Shown: one piece after another, positions 8,899 to 16,304 of the stretch
How the letters are laid out: every line of letters starts with the position of its first letter
Position numbering within the stretch: the stretch's first letter is position 1
Origin: JAKPCT01 sp029553165
GTDB taxonomy: Bacteria; Bacillota; UBA4882; UBA8346
Reading direction: 5' to 3'
Length of the DNA stretch: 42,939 nt
Assembly: GCA_035359995.1 (NCBI GenBank)
Contig: DAORZT010000019.1
Span: 1 to 42,939 of the forward strand
Position numbers and translations under genes: made by a program
Notes under the pieces: model-generated
Told to the model about the DNA's origin: nothing
Databases searched by the model: none
What the model saw: the letters and a program-made list of their open reading frames with translations, nothing else

Positions 8899-8947
8899 CA
8901 TTTCACCCCAGACTTTTTTAATCTGATCCCCCAAAAACAACCTTCAG

Positions 8948-9187
8948 TTATTTCAGTAGATTATTCTCAATAAACTGCATTACATTATCAACCGTTATAT
9001 CAGAATAAACATTACCATTAAGTTTAATATTAACCCCATCTTTACAATTACCCATACAAAAGCATGCTTTTAACTCCACTTGAGCTTCCAAACCATTCTC
9101 AGCAATACTCTTTTGAAGTTCTTTAATCACGGCATATGCGCCACGCAAATGACAAGAACTTCCCACACACACTTCAATTAAATGCAT
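8948..9187 (-). CDS. Small thioredoxin-like [2Fe-2S] ferredoxin
   Basis: First gene of the hydrogenase operon, 79 residues. It is a stand-alone NuoE-type [2Fe-2S] domain with ligands CVGSSC and CFCMGNC. It is closely similar to the C-terminal domain of HydA: both share VCVG-x-x-C-x-L, G-(A/S)-Y, FC-x-x-NC-x-(D/E)G and an IT-x-D-x-V ending, which points to duplication within the operon. It probably passes electrons to or from the sensory hydrogenase or HydABC. I chose ATG 9187 because AAAGGTG lies 6 nt upstream; the in-frame GTG at 9196 lies inside that ribosome binding site. Confidence 0.85.
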   Translation of the reverse strand: MHLIEVCVGSSCHLRGAYAVIKELQKSIAENGLEAQVELKACFCMGNCKDGVNIKLNGNVYSDITVDNVMQFIENNLLK

Positions 9188-9212
9188 CTTCTTCACCTTT
9201 CGCGAGAATAGT

Positions 9213-9230
9213 TCGTGAAATTTGTTACAA
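9213..9230. promoter_or_regulatory. Rex-type operator, box 1
   Basis: TCGTGAAATTTGTTACAA matches the Rex consensus TTGTGAA-N4-TTCACAA at 11 of 14 fixed positions and has four A/T bases in the spacer. It lies 26-43 nt upstream of the first hydrogenase-operon ATG. Read on the minus strand it begins TTGTAAC and ends TTCACGA, nearly the same as box 2 read on the plus strand. Confidence 0.6.
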
Positions 9231-9266
9231 TTACTTTCATAAAAAAAGCTAAATTAGCATCTTTCT

Positions 9267-9284
9267 TTGTAACTTTTTTCACGT
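9267..9284. promoter_or_regulatory. Rex-type operator, box 2
   Basis: TTGTAACTTTTTTCACGT matches the Rex consensus at 10 of 14 fixed positions with an all-T spacer. It overlaps the predicted transcription start (about 9282) of the operon promoter, a classical repressor position. It is the inverted counterpart of box 1: both share TTGTAAC-N4-TTCACG. The two boxes together could alternatively pair as arms of an RNA hairpin in the leader. Confidence 0.6.
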
Positions 9285-9288
9285 TTTC

Positions 9289-9317
9289 AGTATAACATTA
9301 ATCAGAACAAATATCAA
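9289..9317 (-). promoter_or_regulatory. Hydrogenase operon promoter
   Basis: Minus-strand -35 TTGATA (9312-9317) and -10 TATACT (9289-9294) are separated by 17 bp; each differs from the housekeeping consensus at one base. Transcription would start near 9282, inside Rex box 2, leaving a leader of about 95 nt. Confidence 0.7.
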
Positions 9318-9424
9318 CCTAACCAAGGGGGATGAATCTTAAAAATATGTTACTTTTCTAGAAAATCGGGGAGAAACAAGCAGAAACAAGAAAAAATCGT
9401 AGCGGGGATGGTTTGAAGCTTCAT

Positions 9425-12058
9425 TTACTGTTTGGGGTTTTCTTTTAAAAATTCCAGAATAAAGGCAGCGCCTTTTCCAACTCCTTCACTGGCAACACGG
9501 ATTGAACCACCCATTTCATTCATATAATTAGCACAGGTATGCAATCCAAACCCATTACCATTTTTCTTTGAAGAGAAACCAAACGAAAAGATTTTTCCGA
9601 TATTTTCTTCAGCAATTCCTTCGCCATTATCTTTAATAATCACAGTTATACTATTTAAATTACTATTATCAATATCAATTGAGATTATCCGTTGATCAAA
9701 TGGATTCTTCTCCATTGCTTCAACCGCATTCTTAATAATATTGATTAAAATGTGAATCGCTTTCACTTTCTGCGCTACAATCGGTATTTTCTCTTCTTTA
9801 CTGTAATTCTTGATAATTTGAACTTCGTTACGGGAAATATTACTGCCCTGAATTCTTAAAACTGTCTCAATTATTTCAATTAAATTCAATCCATCAGAGC
9901 TGGATATTGATCTACCACTGGCATAATCCTGTAAAGTTTTGATTATATCTCTGGTTAACTCGACTTTCTCCAACAGATACTCTGACTCTTTCAGGAGCTT
10001 ACCGTGGTCCTCAATTAAATCATTAACAACTTTAATATAATATTCCGGTAAAATCTTCCCTTTTGGGTCATTGCTGAAGAATTCGCCTAAATGATCACGA
10101 TTCATAAGCAACATTTGATTGGCTTTGTTTAAGCCTTCGAGTCTGGATTGATTAATCAACTGACTAATCTCCTCCGAAGAAATACTGATACTGTTGATAA
10201 TATTTCCGATATTATGGGTTATTCCAATCGCGATCTCGGCCATACCTGCCTGATGCGCGGTCTCAATCAGCTGTTGTTGCGCTTCTTGAAGCTGTTCGGT
10301 CCGTTCTTTTACTTTCTGTTCCAACTCAAAAGCATACTTACGCACTTCATTCATCAGTCTTGTCCCTTTAAAAGCGCTGCTTATCTGACTGATCAAGGTA
10401 TCATAAATAATTCCATCAGGCACATCGATTTCACAGACCATGTAACCAAGTAATTCATCTTTAACATGAAGCGGTTGCACAATAAACGCATAGTTATCTT
10501 CACCATCGGCAAATTTCCCCGGAATCAGCTGATTGGAATCGAAATAAGTAACATCCGGATCTAAGATGATATGGCCACTTAAATCATAATGGAAGAAAAG
10601 ATTGGCCCGATTGTAGTCACTGCCATCTTCGATGGTAAATAAATAGAAACTGTCAATCCCCAACTTCGGGAATTCAGTCTTAATTACTTTCTTAATTATT
10701 TCTTCATTAAAAGAAGACAGTAAGATATGGTAAGCATGAAACAACGTATCATAGTAATTTTGATGCTTAATTTGAGCTTTCTTCTGGGACTGTTCAATCT
10801 TAAAACCAATTAAAATCATTGCCTGCATCCATAATAACTCGCCTGTTTTTAATTGTTCGACTGACCAGTAATCGCGTGCAAGTAAGAAAATCTTATTAAC
10901 GATGGAATACCATCTCTCAATATTCAGATCTGAAATAATACTTTTAGTAATACAATCCTCAAAGATCTTTAAGAATGCACCGGTATTACCCGCAACGATG
11001 TCTTGCTCAAGCGCTTTAGTCAGATCAGCAAAACAACCTTTGTAGTTTATCAAATCGGGAATCGTCGCAAAATCATTCATTAATTCTTGATTGAGCATTG
11101 TTGTGAATGAAGTGTGGGTGGAAGTATTGGAGCAGAAAGAAAGTTCAATTCGATCATGAATTTCTCTGAAATCAGAGCAGCCACAAGAATGACGGATTAC
11201 TACTTTAGTTGGAAGGACAAATTCAGTAGCAACCGAATCACCTTTAATCGTATTCAATAGAGTTATTACCGCTTCTTCCCCTAACCGCAGTAATGGTTGG
11301 CTAACTGTTGTCAGTTGCGGTAAATGACTGATTGCCTCCTCAGTATCATCAAATCCGGCTACGGCAACATCCTCCGGAATACGATATCCCCTTCTTTGGA
11401 GTTCTTTAATCGCAGTTAGCGCCATACAGTCATTCGCCGCAATTAAAGCATCAAAAGTAACCTTGCGTTCATCCAACAAAATCTCAATTGCTCGGATACC
11501 AGCTTCACTGTTAAAATCACCAGGGACGATCAACTCTTCATCAAGATGCCCCGCCCGCTGGAGAACTTCCCGGTAAACCTGATAACGAATCTCGGCTTCA
11601 GGATTGCATTCCGGCCCCCTAATAAAAGCAATCCGCTGATAACCGTGGCATTCTAACATATGTTCAACCAGTTCGCGCATTCCTTGCCGATTATCAATCA
11701 ATAAATTAATCATACCCGGAATTGGACGACTGATACTAACCAGTGGTAATGGAGAAAACTTGTCATAAAACCGCTTTAATGACACTTCATCCATATAATT
11801 CCCTAAGGATCCGGATAAAGCAATCAGACCATCGAATAAATCCTTAGTTGCCAAATGTTGCGCAATATGCATATTACCATTAACCAGATACTCAATTCCC
11901 CGTAAAGAACCGCTGTTAAAACAGATCAAATTAACATTCTTACTTTTACAGGTGTTAACAATACTGGACCAAATCTTCTCCTCAAAGTTAGAATAAAGAC
12001 TGTCAATCAATACTCCAATTGTTAACCTTTTAGCACTAGGTTGGCTCTTTAAACTCAT
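9425..12058 (-). CDS. Cytosolic sensor histidine kinase with LacI-type ligand-binding domain
   Basis: Residues 12-295 are a periplasmic-binding-protein-like domain of the LacI/GalR kind (IGVLIDSLYSNF, DALIAANDCMALTAIKEL, VAVAGFDDTEEA, TTVSQPLLRLGEEA), ending with the SCGC motif often seen after such domains. There is no HTH, no signal peptide and no membrane helix, so ligand sensing should be cytosolic. Residues 440-570 look GAF-like. A coiled coil (575-610) leads to the phospho-acceptor helix with H615 in GITHNIGN, an H-box variant. The ATPase domain shows NIIKNAVEAM, DNGEGI, FSFGFSSK and GNGFGLH. ATG 12058 has GAGG 8 nt upstream. It follows the REC-GGDEF gene by 34 nt, so both are co-transcribed and are likely cognate partners. 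The ligand is probably a sugar-like small molecule (inference). Confidence 0.85.
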   Translation of the reverse strand: MSLKSQPSAKRLTIGVLIDSLYSNFEEKIWSSIVNTCKSKNVNLICFNSGSLRGIEYLVNGNMHIAQHLATKDLFDGLIALSGSLGNYMDEVSLKRFYDKFSPLPLVSISRPIPGMINLLIDNRQGMRELVEHMLECHGYQRIAFIRGPECNPEAEIRYQVYREVLQRAGHLDEELIVPGDFNSEAGIRAIEILLDERKVTFDALIAANDCMALTAIKELQRRGYRIPEDVAVAGFDDTEEAISHLPQLTTVSQPLLRLGEEAVITLLNTIKGDSVATEFVLPTKVVIRHSCGCSDFREIHDRIELSFCSNTSTHTSFTTMLNQELMNDFATIPDLINYKGCFADLTKALEQDIVAGNTGAFLKIFEDCITKSIISDLNIERWYSIVNKIFLLARDYWSVEQLKTGELLWMQAMILIGFKIEQSQKKAQIKHQNYYDTLFHAYHILLSSFNEEIIKKVIKTEFPKLGIDSFYLFTIEDGSDYNRANLFFHYDLSGHIILDPDVTYFDSNQLIPGKFADGEDNYAFIVQPLHVKDELLGYMVCEIDVPDGIIYDTLISQISSAFKGTRLMNEVRKYAFELEQKVKERTEQLQEAQQQLIETAHQAGMAEIAIGITHNIGNIINSISISSEEISQLINQSRLEGLNKANQMLLMNRDHLGEFFSNDPKGKILPEYYIKVVNDLIEDHGKLLKESEYLLEKVELTRDIIKTLQDYASGRSISSSDGLNLIEIIETVLRIQGSNISRNEVQIIKNYSKEEKIPIVAQKVKAIHILINIIKNAVEAMEKNPFDQRIISIDIDNSNLNSITVIIKDNGEGIAEENIGKIFSFGFSSKKNGNGFGLHTCANYMNEMGGSIRVASEGVGKGAAFILEFLKENPKQ

Positions 12059-12092
12059 ATTATCGACCTCGTCCTATAAATTAAGGATTACC

Positions 12093-13277
12093 TTAATACT
12101 CTCTAGCAACGCAAAAACGGTTCTTCCCTTCCATTTTGGAACGATACAGAGCTTTATCAGCAATACCAACCAACTCTTTACTGCTCTCACAGCTTGTTTT
12201 ACTGTCAACCACAGCAATTCCGATACTCACAGTAAACTCAAGTTCAGAATTCTCTTCAAATTTAATTGACTTGATCTTATTGTTTATCTTTTGGGCAATC
12301 TGTTTTGCTTCTTCTTCACCGCAGTATGGCAAGATTACCGCAAACTCATCCCCACCATAGCGGCCCACAATATCATAGCGTCGTAGCGGCGCCTGATCAC
12401 TCGAACCGGTTTCTTCAAGCTCTTCTTCCGAAGAATTATGTTTTTTCAACAATTCGGAAACCTTGATCAAGATCTGATCTCCGGCCTGATGCCCGAATTT
12501 GTCGTTAAACTGTTTAAAATTATCAACATCCATCATCAGAATGCTTAAAGGAAAACTGTAGAGTTTATGTTCAATAAAGATTTCGTCCAGTTTTTGATAA
12601 AATGAGGTCTGATTGTAAAGCCCGGTCAAACCATCCCGTTCCGCAATCTCAATTAAAGAGCGGTTCTTTTCAATCAGGTTACTGTTTACCCGACGTAAAT
12701 CCTCCAAAACAGTATGGAGTTGTTTGGTACGTTCTTCAACTTCTTTTTCTAGATTGGTAATCAGCTGTCGTACCATTAGATTCAAATTATACTTAATCAC
12801 CAACGATAAGGCCATCTGTTTTACTTCGACGGTATAAAAAGGTTTCTTTAAAAACAATAACTTATCGGTCCAACCTACTTTCTCCAGGATTTCTTCCCAG
12901 GAATAATCCGAATAAGCAGTACAGATCACCATTTCAATATCCGAATTAATCTCCCAAATCTTTTGAATTGCTTCGATTCCATTCATTCCGGGAGGCATGC
13001 GGACATCCATAAAGACCAACGCATATTGACGTCCTGAAGCCTCAGCCTGGATGATCTTCTGAACTGCTTCCTCTCCTTGATAAGCATCGTCAATCTCATA
13101 AACAATCATATTTTCGTCTTCTTTGGAGACGGTCTCTTCGAAAAGCGCCATTTCGAGTTGTGACAAATCACTATTATCTCTACTGGCCAATATTTTTTTA
13201 AAATCATCATGAATTGACTTTGTATCATCGACAATTAAAATACGGTTATTAATGATATTGACATCCCTTATAAACAT
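12093..13277 (-). CDS. Response regulator with diguanylate cyclase output (REC-GGDEF)
   Basis: Makes the second messenger c-di-GMP when its receiver is phosphorylated. The receiver domain covers residues 10-165, with the acidic pair DD at 17-18, phosphorylated Asp D91 in FMDVRMP, T120 and the KKP motif at 144-146. It contains an insert of roughly 30 residues between the first helix and the second strand, making it longer than usual. A coiled linker (165-210) precedes the GGDEF domain (215-390). The active motif GGDEF is intact at 308-312, and R299-x-x-D302 five residues upstream is a complete inhibitory site, so product feedback is expected. ATG 13277 has GAGG 8 nt upstream. The kinase gene follows directly. 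Confidence 0.93.
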   Translation of the reverse strand: MFIRDVNIINNRILIVDDTKSIHDDFKKILASRDNSDLSQLEMALFEETVSKEDENMIVYEIDDAYQGEEAVQKIIQAEASGRQYALVFMDVRMPPGMNGIEAIQKIWEINSDIEMVICTAYSDYSWEEILEKVGWTDKLLFLKKPFYTVEVKQMALSLVIKYNLNLMVRQLITNLEKEVEERTKQLHTVLEDLRRVNSNLIEKNRSLIEIAERDGLTGLYNQTSFYQKLDEIFIEHKLYSFPLSILMMDVDNFKQFNDKFGHQAGDQILIKVSELLKKHNSSEEELEETGSSDQAPLRRYDIVGRYGGDEFAVILPYCGEEEAKQIAQKINNKIKSIKFEENSELEFTVSIGIAVVDSKTSCESSKELVGIADKALYRSKMEGKNRFCVAREY

Positions 13278-13679
13278 TAACTATTCCTCATTTCCTGGCA
13301 TGATATTGATAAAGTCAAATCCGATAATTAGCTGAATTTATTGACGTAATTTCAAATCAAAAAATCTGCTCTATTTTTATTTCGACATTTATTGAAATTT
13401 TGATTAATGTTTTTTCTAAAATATTTTAATTCATAATTATTTCCAAACTGAATATGCAACACCGGTAAAAAATACACTTTTAAAGCCGCAGCTGACTCAG
13501 TTGGAATTAAAGCTAATGACTTAGGCTTGGTTGCCAAAGCAAAAACTTAAGTGGTAATTTGATTGTACGCCGAACAGTTATCTTTCGATGAAGATTGGAG
13601 AGAAGAATGAATAATATAACTGAGCAATAGGAGTCAGGTTGTTTTATCGAAAATCTGATTCTGTTAAGTTCTGTTAAGT
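13278..13679. other. AT-rich intergenic region with possible coding remnant
   Basis: This gap of 402 bp separates lepB from the cyclase gene. On the plus strand 13452-13550 reads as about 32 codons ending in TAA (…KYTFKAAADSVGIKANDLG…), with a protein-like composition but no start or ribosome binding site. It may be the tail of a decayed gene. A tandem 10-bp repeat CTGTTAAGTT occupies 13661-13680, touching the lepB stop. The rest is very AT-rich with no further feature that I can support. Confidence 0.3.
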
Positions 13680-14240
13680 TTATTTGAAGATAATTTTCCC
13701 CAAGATTTGCTCTTTTGCAACCATCCCGATCTCCGGATCCCGGGAATCCATACTGATATTAATATTATCTCCCAGTACAAAATAATGACCTTCATCAACA
13801 ATTACCGGGCCATAATCCTCCTTTGGCGGTTCCAGACTATATGTCTTTTGAACCGGCTGGTAATTAACATAAATAACTCCGTCCCGAATTAAAACCGAGT
13901 CACCCGGTAAACCAAAAATCCGTTTGACAAAAGTCCGTTCCCAGGCGATTTTCCGCTTTCTGATCCGCCCATCCGGCAATGTCCGGCTTTGTTCTTTATT
14001 TTGTGTGAAAACAAAAATTACAATATCACCACGTTGATAGTTATTTGACACATAATTGGCTAATAAATAAATTCTTTGACCGTCATGTAAGGAAGGCTCC
14101 ATTGAAATTCCACTAACCAAATAAGTGATTACCGGAGGAAAAATAATAAATTCCGTGATTAGCAGAAACAAGAGGATTGAAAATAAGCTTATCTTAACAA
14201 TTTGATGAAGCTTTAGTTTCCGGTTAAATATTGAATTCAT
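13680..14240 (-). CDS. lepB: Signal peptidase I
   Basis: Membrane-bound serine protease that removes signal peptides from exported proteins (EC 3.4.21.89). One N-terminal membrane helix (about 18-42) precedes the catalytic Ser in SGISMEPSL. The catalytic Lys is in RTFVKRIFGLPGD, and the conserved VLGDN...SMDSR box comes near the C-terminus. At 186 residues it is a typical Gram-positive type. I chose ATG 14240, with GAGG 7 nt upstream, over the adjacent TTG at 14243. It appears to be a single-gene unit. Confidence 0.94.
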   Translation of the reverse strand: MNSIFNRKLKLHQIVKISLFSILLFLLITEFIIFPPVITYLVSGISMEPSLHDGQRIYLLANYVSNNYQRGDIVIFVFTQNKEQSRTLPDGRIRKRKIAWERTFVKRIFGLPGDSVLIRDGVIYVNYQPVQKTYSLEPPKEDYGPVIVDEGHYFVLGDNINISMDSRDPEIGMVAKEQILGKIIFK

Positions 14241-14384
14241 CAAAGTACCTCAAGCAGAACGTCTGGAATTAATCAGAGTTAAATTTTGTCGCAACTCCAA
14301 ATACTGCCTTGTCTAAATCAAAAAGATATTGTCGTTTCTTTAAATATTCGATTAAAAGCAACCATTTCCTTTCAAAGTTCAAGT

Positions 14385-14940
14385 TCAAAGTTCCTCATTT
14401 AACTCCTCATTCGAGTGCATCTTCGGTGAACTACTCAAATTGATCAGCGCTTCAGTCTTTTTATGATACTCATCAAGTTCTTGTTTGTGAGGAGAGGTTT
14501 TAAACTTTTTCAAGTAACACTTTGCTGCTTCCTTATTTTTTCACCAAAGCAATCTGGGCCAGATTAAGGTAAACAATTGCTGCATTATGAAAAAATTTTT
14601 CATAAAGTAATGCTGTAATAAAAAAATCTTCAGCCTCATCAAGATTGTTTTCCGCTGCCGCGATAATTCCCTTACACATAAAGTAGTACCCTTTTTCTTT
14701 CTTACTTAACTTAGTCGGTTTTTTTATTGAAGCGATCAACTCTTTTGCCCTATGATAATCCCTTGTTTTAATTAATTCAAATGCGGCAAAAACTTTGGAA
14801 TAGCTAAACAAGCTAATAATCCAATAAACTAAAATTAAAAACAGGATAATGCTGCCCAGATAATCTTTCCGAATTACTGTAATTAATCCGAACACCAAGC
14901 AAATCAATACGCAAATAATCTTTGTTTGTGGTTTTAACAT
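14385..14940 (-). pseudogene. Membrane-anchored TPR-like protein with a +1 frameshift
   Basis: From ATG 14940 (AAGGGG 6 nt upstream) the frame encodes two membrane helices (about 7-24 and 29-47), then helical TPR-like repeats (DYHRAKELI, NNLDEAEDFFITALLYE). It stops at TAA 14533-14535 after 135 residues, ending ...IALVKK. The neighbouring frame continues the same repeat without a break as NKEAAKCYLKKFKTSPHKQE, to TGA at 14385-14387. The switch is in a run of six A of the coding strand (T 14536-14541): five would give ...IALVKNKEAAKCYL... The intact protein would have about 183 residues. It may be an assembly error or a real lesion. The function is unknown; TPR repeats bind partner proteins. 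The upstream hydrolase gene (14966-15649) is 25 nt away. Confidence 0.7.
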
Positions 14941-14965
14941 CGTCTGCCCCTTGTTTTACTAAAGT

Positions 14966-15649
14966 TTATAATTTCTCATTTAGGAAAGCCATGATATCGA
15001 AGATTGCCTCTGCAGCAGCTGCGCTTTTTAACATCGTATGGCCTGAATGATCATAATATTTTATCTGTTTAATACTTGATGCAACATTATTATAGATATA
15101 ATCAGCGCTCTGATGGCGTACCACATCATCATCCCTGCCTTGCAATACAAAAACAGGACAATTAATCTTCCCTAAAACCGGTTTCGTCTTGTTTAGTAAT
15201 AAGCGGAAATTAATTAAAGCCTCAACAGGAAATCCCAGCGAGTTATCGAGGTACCTTTTTGTATGATTAAATTCACCTTGTTTAATATCGTTAATGATGT
15301 TGCAAACAATCTGTTTAATATCCCAATAATAAATTGGGGTATTAATGGTTATTAAAGCACTAATCGAAAATCTTTGTGCCAGATTAAACGCGATTAAACC
15401 TCCCATCGAAAACCCCACCAGTATTAACTGGTCATATTCATTCTGCAATTTACTTATTTCTTCCGCAACTGAGCTAACCCAATCCTGGTATGTAACCTCT
15501 TTAAGATCGGCTTTAGCGCCGGTATGTCCTTTGAGCTTAGGACAGACCACTTGATAACCTATTGACAACAAATGATCTGCCAGTGACTGGACTTCACTGA
15601 TATCACCACCAAAACCATGAATCAAAATAAAAACCGGATTATCAACCAA
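14966..15649 (-). CDS. Alpha/beta hydrolase, carboxylesterase (Est30-like)
   Basis: Serine hydrolase of 227 residues related to carboxylesterases and monoacylglycerol lipases. The oxyanion region is ILIHGFGGD near residue 10, the nucleophile is in GFSMGG, the acidic residue in LQGRDDDVV and the catalytic His in HSGHTML. A helical lid occupies roughly residues 110-165. There is no signal peptide, so it is cytosolic. The start is TTG at 15649; GGAG lies 9 nt upstream and no in-frame ATG is available near it. It is probably co-transcribed with the TPR-like gene downstream. The substrate is not evident. Confidence 0.85.
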   Translation of the reverse strand: MVDNPVFILIHGFGGDISEVQSLADHLLSIGYQVVCPKLKGHTGAKADLKEVTYQDWVSSVAEEISKLQNEYDQLILVGFSMGGLIAFNLAQRFSISALITINTPIYYWDIKQIVCNIINDIKQGEFNHTKRYLDNSLGFPVEALINFRLLLNKTKPVLGKINCPVFVLQGRDDDVVRHQSADYIYNNVASSIKQIKYYDHSGHTMLKSAAAAEAIFDIMAFLNEKL

Positions 15650-15778
15650 TAGCTAACACTCCAATTGTAAATTTGAATTATAGTATTAAATGTATTATAA
15701 CATCTTTCACCATTTTATAATATACAATAATTGGATACAGCGAAATGTCAAAATACTTTATTATGTAAAATATTCCAC

Positions 15779-15806
15779 TTGAGTTTTTTCAAAAAAGTGG
15801 TATTAT
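15779..15806 (+). promoter_or_regulatory. Promoter of the zinc-ribbon gene
   Basis: -35 TTGAGT (15779-15784), 16-bp spacer, -10 TATTAT (15801-15806). The predicted start near 15813 gives a leader of about 119 nt. Confidence 0.5.
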
Positions 15807-15812
15807 TAGATT

Positions 15813-15931
15813 AATGCCTATACTGCGGATAGTGTGGTTTGCAAATTCGAATAATGAAGTTTGCCTCCCGTAGCCCGAAGGATAAGGTAAAATAAGTAGC
15901 CCTTAGGGCTCAATAATGGAGGTTTTTTATT
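15813..15931 (+). promoter_or_regulatory. Long structured 5' leader of the zinc-ribbon gene
   Basis: The leader holds a hairpin based on GCAAA/TTTGC (15841-15863) and a tight AGCCC-TTA-GGGCT hairpin (15898-15910), just upstream of TGGAGG, which is 9 nt before the ATG. GTAGCCC occurs twice. Folding that hides or frees the ribosome binding site is possible. I recognise no named riboswitch. Confidence 0.4.
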
Positions 15932-16246
15932 ATGTATCAAGACAAAAACAAAGAGTGTAAAGAATGCGGTCAGGAATTCGTCTTCACAGCCAGTGAACAG
16001 GAGTTTTTTGCTTCCAAAGGCTTTACCAATGAACCCGGACGTTGCCCATCTTGTCGCGCCGCAAAAAAAGCTAATTCCGGTTTTGGTAACCGCGGCCGCA
16101 GTAATAGTGGTTATGGCCGATCAGAACGCCAAATGTACCAAGCAACTTGTAGCGCTTGTGGCACAACAGCTACTGTTCCGTTCCAGCCAACCGGTGACAA
16201 GCCGGTTTATTGCCGTGATTGTTTCCAATCCAGAAGAGCATATTAA
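15932..16246 (+). CDS. Two-zinc-ribbon protein
   Basis: This 104-residue protein has two CxxC...CxxC units. The first, CKECGQEFVF...CPSCRAAKK, matches the probable zinc-ribbon family found in many bacteria. The second, CSACGTTATVPFQPT...CRDC, has the CxxC-x17-CxxC spacing of another small zinc-binding family. They are joined by a flexible Gly/Ser/Arg/Asn linker (about 48-65), which looks suited to nucleic-acid contact. ATG 15932 follows a strong GGAGG. It is monocistronic, with its own promoter, long leader and terminator. Proteins of this kind are often abundant and growth- or stress-regulated, but no function can be claimed. Confidence 0.85.
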   Translation: MYQDKNKECKECGQEFVFTASEQEFFASKGFTNEPGRCPSCRAAKKANSGFGNRGRSNSGYGRSERQMYQATCSACGTTATVPFQPTGDKPVYCRDCFQSRRAY

Positions 16247-16261
16247 TCAAAGATTATTCAA

Positions 16262-16292
16262 CAACCCTCTGCAGAATGCAGAGGGTTGCTTC
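16262..16292 (+). terminator. Terminator of the zinc-ribbon gene
   Basis: Perfect 12-bp arms CAACCCTCTGCA (16262-16273) and TGCAGAGGGTTG (16277-16288) with loop GAA are followed by CTTCTTA, a modest U-tract. Also placed to act after the convergent gene ending at 16305. Confidence 0.75.
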
Positions 16293-16304
16293 TTAAAAAT
16301 AAAA

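Noticed and set aside
8899..8940. Longer TTG start for the sensory hydrogenase
   Set aside because: GAAGG directly abuts the TTG with no spacer, while the ATG pair at 8898/8901 has GGGGTG at a workable distance.
13352..13537. 61-codon minus-strand frame in the gap before lepB
   Set aside because: It has no convincing ribosome binding site, poor composition and no motif, and it overlaps the more protein-like plus-strand remnant.
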